Assembly (NCBI RefSeq): GCF_002902305.1
Contig: NZ_PPPX01000001.1
Span: 140,462-204,461, forward strand
Length of the DNA stretch: 64,000 nucleotides
Source of the DNA: Staphylococcus argensis
GTDB taxonomy: Bacteria > Bacillota > Bacilli > Staphylococcales > Staphylococcaceae
Direction of reading: 5' to 3'
This document shows positions 55,178 through 62,996 of this stretch, in pieces. Numbering within the stretch: position 1 is the stretch's first letter; each line of letters starts with the position of its first letter. Below the pieces are notes generated by a model. It was not told the origin of the DNA. It worked only from the letters and a program-made list of their open reading frames with translations, and searched no databases. The translations under genes were made by a program, and so were the position numbers.

Positions 55178-55810
55178 TTAATTAAAGCTGCGTACTCCTT
55201 TCATAAAGATATAGAGTAAGAGTTGAAGGGCGACCATCAACAATACAAAGGCCATCGCTTTCAAGTCAACTTGGGTCACGAGCTTACGGATGATGCGAAG
55301 CGGTTCGTTAATGAGATATACGGAATGTAATCTCAGGAAACGACCGATGTAAATACCGAAACCATTTAAGTACATCATGATCAAGATAAGTGCGCGATTG
55401 AACCAGCGATACGGAGTGAAATAACGAATTTCACGGAACATAAGAACGAGACAATATAGTGCGAGAAACACGCCAGCTAAGAGATAAGTGAAATACATCC
55501 ATTCGGTTAAATTCAATCCAGCGTAGAAATTAAAGATAAACTGCTTGAGATGGATTAAATCTGTAATCATGTAGAACGTATTCGGCACCATAAATATAAA
55601 GATTAAGCTGAAAATAATAAATAACGGCCATTCGAAACGGTGTTGTGGTTTAAACAGTCTCAATAGAAAGCACAGTTCGAACGGTACATAAGCTAAAAAT
55701 AAATTCAAAGTCATAAATTGAAAAATATGATCAAATAAAGATAAGACAAATAATATGAGAAAGACGATTCGAGCGATATAACGTGCGCTCACAACGTCAC
55801 CTACTTTCAT
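55178..55810 (-). CDS. DUF1361 family membrane protein
   Basis: 210 aa with six to seven membrane helices and the DUF1361 pattern (VPNTFYMITDLIHL and NGFGIYIGRFLRLHS). Function unknown. The ATG at 55810 has GAGATGTG upstream; a GTG at 55792 just behind AGGTG is an alternative that would shorten it by six residues. First of two genes with the 89-aa membrane protein, divergent from norA. Confidence 0.82.
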   Translation of the reverse strand: MKVGDVVSARYIARIVFLILFVLSLFDHIFQFMTLNLFLAYVPFELCFLLRLFKPQHRFEWPLFIIFSLIFIFMVPNTFYMITDLIHLKQFIFNFYAGLNLTEWMYFTYLLAGVFLALYCLVLMFREIRYFTPYRWFNRALILIMMYLNGFGIYIGRFLRLHSVYLINEPLRIIRKLVTQVDLKAMAFVLLMVALQLLLYIFMKGVRSFN

Positions 55811-56136
55811 TGAAATTCACATCTCGGCATGTCAGGTTTCGTCGATGGTCATCAATGATCCCGATGATGAAATAAAGTTTAACTATCGCACGGTCACGAT
55901 GACATGCAACTATTATTAAATATTAACGTGAAACCTACGCAAGATGTGAGAATTGAAATGTAAATGATACTAGGATGTAGTACTTTATGCAACGGTTAAC
56001 GGCTTATAATATGTATTGATTGTGTAGGAACGCACGGATAGTTTAAAATTATAAAATAATATGAGCGATAAGTCTTGTATCAATCATAAGTTGTTGAACA
56101 TCAAAGATAACATCATTATAGGATTGGAGGATCTAT
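55811..56136. other. Divergent region upstream of norA
   Basis: About 326 bases between the DUF1361 gene and norA. It must carry the norA promoter and, by analogy with S. aureus, sites for MgrA (NorR). A weak TTGAAC/TATAGG pair is at 56094-56122. No exact operator assigned. Confidence 0.5.
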
Positions 56137-57291
56137 ATGAAGAAACAATTTCTCATCTTATACTTTAATATTTTTCTTGTCTTTCTAGGTATTGGTCTTG
56201 TGATTCCAGTTCTTCCAGTCTATTTGAAAGATTTAGGGTTGAAAGGGAGCGACCTCGGTATACTCGTAGCCGTCTTCGCACTGGCTCAAATGATTATTTC
56301 CCCCTTTGGTGGGACGCTCGCAGACAAGTTAGGGAAGAAACTCATTATTTGTATAGGTCTCGTCCTCTTCTCTATTTCTGAGTTTCTCTTTGCGACGAGT
56401 CATACGTTCTCGTTATTGATCGTTTCACGTGTGCTTGGTGGTTGGAGTGCCGGTATGATTATGCCTGGTGTAACGGGCATGATTGCGGATATTTCCAATC
56501 CGAAAGATAAAGCGAAGAACTTTGGGTACATGTCAGCCATCATTAATTCAGGCTTTATCCTCGGTCCTGGTCTCGGTGGCTTTCTAGCTGAGTTCTCTCA
56601 CCGTCTGCCATTCTATATGGCAGGTACGACAGGTGTATTAGCGCTCATCCTTTCAGTAACGTTACTTCACAATCCGAAACATCATACGCAGGCTGGCTTT
56701 ACACATTATCAAACAGATGTGCTAGGCAAGATTAATTGGAAAGTATTCGTGACACCAGTATTGATCACACTCATTCTCGCGTTTGGTCTCTCAGCGTTCG
56801 AAACACTATTCCCACTCTACACGGCTGACAAAGCACACTATCAACCGTTTGATATTTCGATTGCCATCACAGGCGGTGGTATACTCGGCGCCATCTTCCA
56901 AGTCTTGCTATTTGATAAGTTTATGAAGTATTTGAAAGAACTTACATTTATTAACTACGCGCTCGTGTACTCAGGCATTATTTTGATTTCATTAACATTC
57001 GCAAGTCATTATTGGACGATTATGATTATTAGTTTCGTCGTCTTTATCGGTTTCGACATGATTCGTCCTGCGTTAACGAATTACTTTTCAAACATCGCGG
57101 GTAACCGTCAAGGCTTCGCAGGGGGTCTCAACTCAACCTTTACGAGTATGGGGAACTTTATCGGCCCGCTCGTAGCAGGTGGATTATACGATGTGAATTA
57201 TAACTTTCCGCTCTACATGTCCACGTTAGTGATGGTCTTAGGTATCGGTGTGATTTTTATTGAAAAAGCGTTACGTAAGTGCAAGGTTTAA
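56137..57291 (+). CDS. norA: Quinolone/multidrug efflux transporter NorA
   Basis: Major facilitator antiporter of 384 aa, twelve membrane helices, exporting fluoroquinolones, dyes and disinfectants in exchange for protons. It aligns with S. aureus NorA throughout: LGIGLVIPVLPVYLKDL, GGTLADKLGKK (motif A), GFILGPGLGGFLAE (motif C) and FDMIRPALTNYFSNIAG. GGAGGAT precedes the ATG. It is a core chromosomal gene, not an acquired one. The regulator MgrA is encoded about 3 kb upstream. Confidence 0.96.
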   Translation: MKKQFLILYFNIFLVFLGIGLVIPVLPVYLKDLGLKGSDLGILVAVFALAQMIISPFGGTLADKLGKKLIICIGLVLFSISEFLFATSHTFSLLIVSRVLGGWSAGMIMPGVTGMIADISNPKDKAKNFGYMSAIINSGFILGPGLGGFLAEFSHRLPFYMAGTTGVLALILSVTLLHNPKHHTQAGFTHYQTDVLGKINWKVFVTPVLITLILAFGLSAFETLFPLYTADKAHYQPFDISIAITGGGILGAIFQVLLFDKFMKYLKELTFINYALVYSGIILISLTFASHYWTIMIISFVVFIGFDMIRPALTNYFSNIAGNRQGFAGGLNSTFTSMGNFIGPLVAGGLYDVNYNFPLYMSTLVMVLGIGVIFIEKALRKCKV

Positions 57292-57456
57292 GGATACTTG
57301 TAGGCACATTGTGTTGTAAAATGTAGCAGAATGACGGCGTCTGTTACCTTTGTATTACCTATATTACGTTTATTTTAAATTGCAAACCATATTACAATAA
57401 ATATGTTAAGTACGTGATAAGATATAGGAAATACTAAAGGAGTACTTTCTTGGCAG

Positions 57457-58152
57457 ATGAATGGAAAAAATATTATATTATCGCTGATTGCTTTCGTATT
57501 AGCGAGTTGTTTGGTTAGTCTCATCTATATCGCTACGCATCACCAGGCGTTATGTAAGCTCCATGAATTGATCTTCAGATGTACTGGAGAATGGGTGTCT
57601 TTGGAGAAGAAAGCACATTTCAAGTTGCATCCTGAGATTCACGCAGCGACAAAGCAAGTATCGCATGAGACCGCGCAGACGTCGTCGACTGATTTCCCCG
57701 TGAATCAAAGTAAGTCATCTCAACTTCCTACGTTACAACGTGCACGTCAAGCAGCTGCTGCATACCTGAAACGCGTTCACGCAGAGAGTCGTTATCATCA
57801 CTATACACTTGCACAAACTTCTAAGGGTGAGCCATACTACATGTTAACCTTTGTAGATTGTCAGCATCCTAATATCTATCAGCGAGTAACTGTCGATCAA
57901 CGCTTGCATGTTCATCCCTATGATGATGTTCAAATGCGACCCCAGATACGTCACGTTCAAATTGATGAGAGTGAAGCGGATGTCATAGCGCGAACCGCAG
58001 CACAAACGTACAATCACGATTTGGATAGATATAGGAAGAAAGACCATGATGCGTCAGGCTGGCATTATATATTCGTACAACCAACAAAGCATCTGGAGTA
58101 CAAAGTAAGCATAACACCACAAGGTCAAGCTATTGTTGAGCCTACGATTTGA
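57457..58152 (+). CDS. Hypothetical membrane-anchored protein (start doubtful)
   Basis: 231 aa from the ATG: a membrane anchor (about 5-27), then a polar Ser/Thr/Gln-rich stretch and a C-terminal part (about 85-231) with two copies of a PepSY-like pattern. The ATG lies 14 bases behind AAAGGAG, which is far. A TTG at 57450 has better spacing and begins MADEWKKYYIIA in another frame that stops after 22 codons. A one-base shift near 57485 would join that start to IAFVLASCLVSLIY of the main frame. So the gene may carry a frameshift near its start, or the ATG is simply used with a weak site. Confidence 0.6.
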   Translation: MNGKNIILSLIAFVLASCLVSLIYIATHHQALCKLHELIFRCTGEWVSLEKKAHFKLHPEIHAATKQVSHETAQTSSTDFPVNQSKSSQLPTLQRARQAAAAYLKRVHAESRYHHYTLAQTSKGEPYYMLTFVDCQHPNIYQRVTVDQRLHVHPYDDVQMRPQIRHVQIDESEADVIARTAAQTYNHDLDRYRKKDHDASGWHYIFVQPTKHLEYKVSITPQGQAIVEPTI

Positions 58153-58215
58153 ATTAATACAGACAAGTTCTTGCGCTTGTTTGTATTTTTTAATGAAAGA
58201 AAGGAGAGGGCCTGT

Positions 58216-58701
58216 ATGAAACGTAAAAAGACGAATGCGATGCGAATGTTAGAGCGCGAAGGCGTGGACTTTGAAGTCAATTACTATGAAGTTGAGGATT
58301 CCCATCAAGATGGTGAAACGATTGCGCATAGCTTAGGAGAAGATCCAGAACATGTCTTTAAGACACTCGTATTAGAGAATGCGGATCATGAGCATTACGT
58401 CTTTGTTATCCCTGTAACTGAGACATTAGACTTGAAAGCAGCTGCCAAGGCGGTTCACGAAAAGAAATTGAACCTCATGCCGATGCGCGACTTGAAACAA
58501 GTGACTGGATATATACGAGGAGGATGTTCCCCAGTAGGAATGAAACGATTATTTCCTACTACGCTAGATGAAACAGCGACTTTACTATCTTATATCTACA
58601 TTAGCGGTGGCGAGCGGGGCACACAAATTAAAGTAGCGCCACAAGACTTAATCACAGTCGTTGAAGGTCAATATGCCGATATAACACAAAGTGTGATTTA
58701 G
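58216..58701 (+). CDS. ybaK: Cys-tRNA(Pro)/Cys-tRNA(Cys) deacylase YbaK
   Basis: 161 aa of the YbaK/EbsC family, which removes cysteine wrongly loaded on tRNA-Pro. Family motifs are KTLVLENADHEHYVFVIPV and GYIRGGCSPVGMKR; the catalytic Lys lies in EDPEHVFKTLV. The ATG at 58216 (MKRKKTNAMRMLE) with AAGGAGAGGG is chosen over an in-frame start 45 bases upstream. Confidence 0.92.
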   Translation: MKRKKTNAMRMLEREGVDFEVNYYEVEDSHQDGETIAHSLGEDPEHVFKTLVLENADHEHYVFVIPVTETLDLKAAAKAVHEKKLNLMPMRDLKQVTGYIRGGCSPVGMKRLFPTTLDETATLLSYIYISGGERGTQIKVAPQDLITVVEGQYADITQSVI

Positions 58702-58863
58702 AAGCAGAACATGTCGTTCGAAGATTTGAACGCATATAATATAGGAAGAAATTAGAGTCTAGGACATAATTAAAGAATTAGCTATAGATGTAAAGTAAAC
58801 TCATTTAGAGAGAACTTTATAGTTGATAAAGATATTAACTATTGCTCTTCGCAGTAGCTGTCT

Positions 58864-58894
58864 GTACTTGAGATAGCTAGCACTGTCTCAAGTA
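58864..58894. repeat. Perfect 10-bp hairpin
   Basis: GTACTTGAGA and TCTCAAGTAC around an 11-base loop, with further pairing GTCT/AGAC outside. Not followed by a T-run. Confidence 0.7.
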
Positions 58895-58908
58895 CTAGAC
58901 ATCCTTGC

Positions 58909-58958
58909 GGGGGTGAGACTACGAAATCAAGTAGATTTCTGTCTCACTCCCACTTTTT
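58909..58958 (+). terminator. Terminator upstream of fruR
   Basis: Arms GGGGTGAGAC and GTCTCACTCCC with inner AAATC/GATTT, followed by ACTTTTTT. Confidence 0.88.
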
Positions 58959-59034
58959 TATACGAATTTTGACAGATTTTGGAACGTTTTTGCGCATATA
59001 ATGATTGTTTTTGAACGAATTTGGTTAAAAATGA

Positions 59035-59063
59035 TTGAATTATGAAAGCGATGACATTATAAT
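59035..59063 (+). promoter_or_regulatory. fruRKA promoter
   Basis: TTGAAT (59035-59040), 17-base spacer, TATAAT (59058-59063), 25 bases before the fruR start. Confidence 0.75.
59043..59056 (+). promoter_or_regulatory. cre site (CcpA) inside the fruRKA promoter
   Basis: TGAAAGCGATGACA matches TGNAANCGNNNNCA at every fixed position and lies in the -35/-10 spacer. CcpA bound there should block the promoter: catabolite repression by glucose. Confidence 0.8.
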
Positions 59064-59088
59064 AAAGGTGAAATGAGGTGGATGAGCG

Positions 59089-59847
59089 ATGATCAGTGAG
59101 AAACGTCATGAAATGATTTTATCTGAATTGAGAAATAAAGAATTCTTAACCTTGCAAGAATTGGTTGATCATACTGGTAGTAGTGCGTCGACAGTACGAC
59201 GAGATCTGTCCAAATTGCAACAGATGGGTAAGCTTTCACGTGTCCACGGTGGCGCAGCATTGAACCAATCTGTGGTGACAGAGGCGAAACTCGCAGACAA
59301 ACGTACACGTAATTTACAAGAGAAACAAGAGATTGCGCGTCAAGCAGCAGAATATGTTGAAGATAATGACTGTATCTTCCTCGATGCTGGTTCCACGACA
59401 CTTGAGATGATTCCATTTATTAAAGCTAATAATGTGACTGTGGTGACTAATGGGTTAACACACGTGGAAGAGCTGCTGAAATATGGTTTTAAGACGTTAA
59501 CGTTAGGTGGCGAAGTTAAAGCGACGACGTTAGCTACTGTAGGCGTTAATGCATTGGAAACGTTGAAGAAATATCGCTTTGACAAAGCTTTTATCGGTAT
59601 CAACGGTTTAGATCTCCATCACGGCTTAACGACGCCTGATGAACAAGAGGCATTGATTAAGTCTTATGCTATTGACTTTAGCTTTCACACCTACGTTCTA
59701 GCTGATTATACGAAATATGACAAAGTTTACTTCGCGACGGTACCGACAACTTCCTCAGTTTCGGTCATCGTTTCTGAACAAATAACAGCGTTACACGCGT
59801 TTCAGTCATATGCTCAACAGTATCATTTGATAGGAGGTTTATCATGA
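59089..59847 (+). CDS. fruR: DeoR-family fructose operon repressor FruR
   Basis: 252 aa: DeoR helix-turn-helix (about 5-58, LQELVDHTGSSASTVRRDLS) and a sugar-phosphate sensing domain with DAGSTTLEM and the GLTTPDEQEA end. It is expected to repress fruRKA until fructose-1-phosphate binds. GAGGTGGATGAGCG lies before the ATG. The stop overlaps the fruK start (ATGA). Confidence 0.93.
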   Translation: MISEKRHEMILSELRNKEFLTLQELVDHTGSSASTVRRDLSKLQQMGKLSRVHGGAALNQSVVTEAKLADKRTRNLQEKQEIARQAAEYVEDNDCIFLDAGSTTLEMIPFIKANNVTVVTNGLTHVEELLKYGFKTLTLGGEVKATTLATVGVNALETLKKYRFDKAFIGINGLDLHHGLTTPDEQEALIKSYAIDFSFHTYVLADYTKYDKVYFATVPTTSSVSVIVSEQITALHAFQSYAQQYHLIGGLS

Positions 59848-60761
59848 TTTACACGGTGACACTCAATCCTTCTATTGACTATGTCGTCTATACAGAAGAC
59901 TTTCAACTTGAAGGACTGAATCGCGCAACTTCGACGCAGAAGTTTGCAGGCGGAAAGGGCATCAACGTTTCGCGTGTGCTACAAACGTTGAATACGCCCA
60001 CAACAGCACTTGGCTTTGCGGGTGGTTTCTCAGGTCAATTTATAAGCGAACAATTAGAAAGACAAGGTATTGAAGCGCGTTTTATCGAAACGTCAGAAGA
60101 TACGCGTATTAATATTAAGCTGAAGACAGGTTCGGAAACTGAAATTAATGCGCCAGGACCGCAAGTGACTGAAGCGCAATTTGAAGCCCTTTTACAACAA
60201 ATGCGTGAAACGACTGAGCAGGATACGGTCGTGATTGCAGGTAGTATGCCGAAAAGTTTGCCTAGAGATGCTTATCGACAAATTGTCGAAATCTTAAGTC
60301 ATACAGGGGCACAATTTGTGGTCGATGCTGAAAAAGCGCTCGTGGAATCGGTGTTGGATTACCATCCACTCTTCATCAAACCGAATAAAGATGAACTGGA
60401 AATGATGTTTGACACGACCATTCAATCTGATGAAGACGTAGTACGCTGTGGTCAACACATCCTCGAGAAAGGTGCACAATCTGTCATTATTTCTCTAGGA
60501 GGGGATGGCGCAATCTACATGGATGCTGAAAGACGTTTGAAAGCGCAAGTGCCGACTGGACAAGTCGTTAACACAGTGGGTTCAGGAGATAGCACAGTTG
60601 CCGGAATGGTGGCAGGATTAGACCAAGGTCAAGCTATTGAAGCGGCTTTCGCGCAAGCCGTTGCGGCAGGTACTGCTACCGCCTTTAATGATGATTTAGC
60701 GGAAAAGGCTAGTATCGATCGCATTCGACAACAAGTACAAATCACTAGCATTGACGCGTAA
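59844..60761 (+). CDS. fruK: 1-phosphofructokinase FruK
   Basis: 305-aa PfkB-family kinase that makes fructose-1,6-bisphosphate from fructose-1-phosphate and ATP. Motifs are GGKGINVSRVL near residue 37 and VNTVGSGDSTVAGM near 248, with the catalytic Asp in GSGDS. AGGAGG is at the end of fruR. Coupled to fruR by a four-base overlap; fruA follows after 91 bases. Confidence 0.95.
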   Translation: MIYTVTLNPSIDYVVYTEDFQLEGLNRATSTQKFAGGKGINVSRVLQTLNTPTTALGFAGGFSGQFISEQLERQGIEARFIETSEDTRINIKLKTGSETEINAPGPQVTEAQFEALLQQMRETTEQDTVVIAGSMPKSLPRDAYRQIVEILSHTGAQFVVDAEKALVESVLDYHPLFIKPNKDELEMMFDTTIQSDEDVVRCGQHILEKGAQSVIISLGGDGAIYMDAERRLKAQVPTGQVVNTVGSGDSTVAGMVAGLDQGQAIEAAFAQAVAAGTATAFNDDLAEKASIDRIRQQVQITSIDA

Positions 60762-60852
60762 TTATATCGCCACAGAGTATTTGAGATGAACGCACACAGC
60801 AAAGAGGAATACGAATATTGAAATAGAACAATCATTGTTGGGAGTGAACAAG

Positions 60853-62799
60853 ATGAGAATTACCGAATTATTAACGAAAGACACCATTGCTATGGAATTA
60901 TCAGCTTCAGACAAAGACGGTGTGATTAACGAATTGGTTGATCAGCTCGACCAAGCAGGGAAATTGAATGACAAAGCAGCGTATCAACAAGCAATCTTTG
61001 ACCGCGAAGCACAAAGTACTACAGGAATTGGAGAAGGTATTGCCATTCCTCACGCGAAAGTAGAAGCAGTAGAACAGCCTGCGATTGCTTTCGGTAAATC
61101 CCAAGCAGGTGTTGATTATCAAAGTTTAGATATGCAACCTGCGCACCTCTTCTTTATGATTGCAGCACCCGCTGGCGGCGCTCAAACTCATTTAGACGCT
61201 TTAGCGAAATTATCTGGCATACTCATGGATGACCAAGTACGTGCAGAACTGCTTGCGGCGAACTCACCTGAAGAAGTATTGAGTATCATTAATAAAGCAG
61301 ATGACGAAGCCACTGACGAGGAAACTGATGAAGTTGCAGAAGATGCAAGTGGTGCTCCTGCAGGCGAAGAAGAGAAACCGTATATCCTCGCAGTCACTGC
61401 TTGTCCAACAGGTATCGCACATACGTATATGGCACGTGACGCCTTGAAGAAACAAGCAGGCAAGATGGACGTCAACATTAAGGTGGAAACGAATGGTTCT
61501 GGTGGTGTGAAGAATCGACTCACACGCGAGGATATCGAGAAAGCAACTGGAATTATTGTCGCAGCAGATGTGCATGTTGAAACAGATCGCTTTGACGGCA
61601 AGAATGTCGTAGAAGTTCCAGTAGCTGACGCTATTAAACGTCCTGAAGAGTTAATTAACATGGCACAAGATACATCACGTCAACCGTTTGTGGCGCGTGG
61701 AGATAGTAAGAACACTAGCGGCGGTACGAACGAGAAACAAGGTGTCGGTAAGACGATTTATAAACACTTGATGAACGGTGTATCTAACATGTTACCACTC
61801 GTTATTGCTGGTGGTATCTTGATGGCTATCGTCTTTCTCATGGGTACGAACTCTTTTGATCCTAAGAGTAAGGAATACATTCCGTTTGCAGAGCAGTTAT
61901 GGAACATTGGTAAAAATAGTGCGTTTGCGCTGATCATTCCGATCTTATCTGGTTACATCGCGCGTAGTATTGCAGATAAACCTGGATTCGCAGCTGGTTT
62001 AGTCGGTGGTATGCTTGCTGTCTCTGGTGATTCAGGATTTATCGGCGGTATCATTGCTGGTTTCTTAGCGGGTTACTTAACTGAAGGTATCAAGAAACTC
62101 TTCAGTCGTATTCCACAAGCGCTTGAAGGTTTGAAACCAACATTGATTTATCCAATCTTATCTGTAACGATTACAGGCTTAGCGTTGATTTATGTGGTAA
62201 ACCCGCCAGCAGCTTGGCTCAACCACTTGTTACTTCATGGTTTAAATAGTTTATCTGGTGCTAACGCAATGATTCTCGGTCTCGTCGTCGGCGCAATGAT
62301 GGCGATTGACATGGGTGGTCCATTCAATAAAGCAGCGTACGTCTTTGCGACAGCAGCGTTAATCGAAGGAAATACAGCACCAATCACTGCAGCAATGGTC
62401 GGCGGTATGGTGCCACCGATTGCACTTGCGACAGCAATGCTCATCTTTCGTAAGAAATTTACGAAAGCACAGCGCGGTTCTATCGTTCCGAACTATGTGA
62501 TGGGATTCTCCTTCATCACTGAAGGTGCGATTCCGTTTGCGGCAGCTGACCCGATTCGTGTCATTCCATCAATGATGATTGGTTCAGGTATCGGTGGTGC
62601 GATTGCTTTAGGACTCGGTTCAGCAATTCGAGCACCACACGGCGGTATCTTTGTCGTATTTGGTACAGACTTCAGTCACTCACTTCAAACACTCTTAGCT
62701 ATTGTTGTCGGTGCGTTAGTCAGCGCGATTATCTACGGTATTATTAAACCGAAACTCTCTGAAGATGAAGTTCAAGCTTCCCAAGCTATGGACGAATAG
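60853..62799 (+). CDS. fruA: PTS fructose transporter subunit EIIABC (FruA)
   Basis: 648 aa. EIIA domain (about 1-150) with phosphorylated His67 in GIAIPHAK, acidic linker (150-172), EIIB domain (about 175-275) with Cys184 in TACPTGIAHTYMA, and a membrane EIIC domain (about 300-640). It imports fructose as fructose-1-phosphate, the substrate of FruK. The ATG at 60853 follows GGGAGTG; an upstream TTG would include that site. Strong terminator behind. Confidence 0.96.
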   Translation: MRITELLTKDTIAMELSASDKDGVINELVDQLDQAGKLNDKAAYQQAIFDREAQSTTGIGEGIAIPHAKVEAVEQPAIAFGKSQAGVDYQSLDMQPAHLFFMIAAPAGGAQTHLDALAKLSGILMDDQVRAELLAANSPEEVLSIINKADDEATDEETDEVAEDASGAPAGEEEKPYILAVTACPTGIAHTYMARDALKKQAGKMDVNIKVETNGSGGVKNRLTREDIEKATGIIVAADVHVETDRFDGKNVVEVPVADAIKRPEELINMAQDTSRQPFVARGDSKNTSGGTNEKQGVGKTIYKHLMNGVSNMLPLVIAGGILMAIVFLMGTNSFDPKSKEYIPFAEQLWNIGKNSAFALIIPILSGYIARSIADKPGFAAGLVGGMLAVSGDSGFIGGIIAGFLAGYLTEGIKKLFSRIPQALEGLKPTLIYPILSVTITGLALIYVVNPPAAWLNHLLLHGLNSLSGANAMILGLVVGAMMAIDMGGPFNKAAYVFATAALIEGNTAPITAAMVGGMVPPIALATAMLIFRKKFTKAQRGSIVPNYVMGFSFITEGAIPFAAADPIRVIPSMMIGSGIGGAIALGLGSAIRAPHGGIFVVFGTDFSHSLQTLLAIVVGALVSAIIYGIIKPKLSEDEVQASQAMDE

Positions 62800-62880
62800 T
62801 TAACGTAATAAGTGAATTTTTAAAGGCAAATAGATTTTGTAAAATAATAGTAAGTATTGAAAGTAATTGAAGATGTTACG

Positions 62881-62923
62881 AGACCTGCATTGTGCGAAAT
62901 AATTGGCGATGCAGGTCTTTTTA
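62881..62923 (+). terminator. Terminator of fruRKA
   Basis: Arms AGACCTGCAT and ATGCAGGTCT then TTTTT. Confidence 0.93.
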
Positions 62924-62996
62924 ATTAGAGAGATGCGTCGTCTGCGATGTTATTGTAAAATAAAGTTACTACTCTAAATACAAAGAAGGTCAAATT

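Larger units (their letters stand above)
58702..59088. other. Intergenic region before fruR
   Basis: About 390 bases: AGTCTAGGACATAA at 58753-58766 (one base from the outer arm of repeat copy 1), a perfect hairpin GTACTTGAGA/TCTCAAGTAC (58864-58894), a terminator (58909-58958), then the fruR promoter with a cre site (59035-59063). Between terminator and promoter, TTTGGAACG (58978) and TTTTGAACG (59009) repeat in the same direction and could be FruR sites. Confidence 0.6.
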
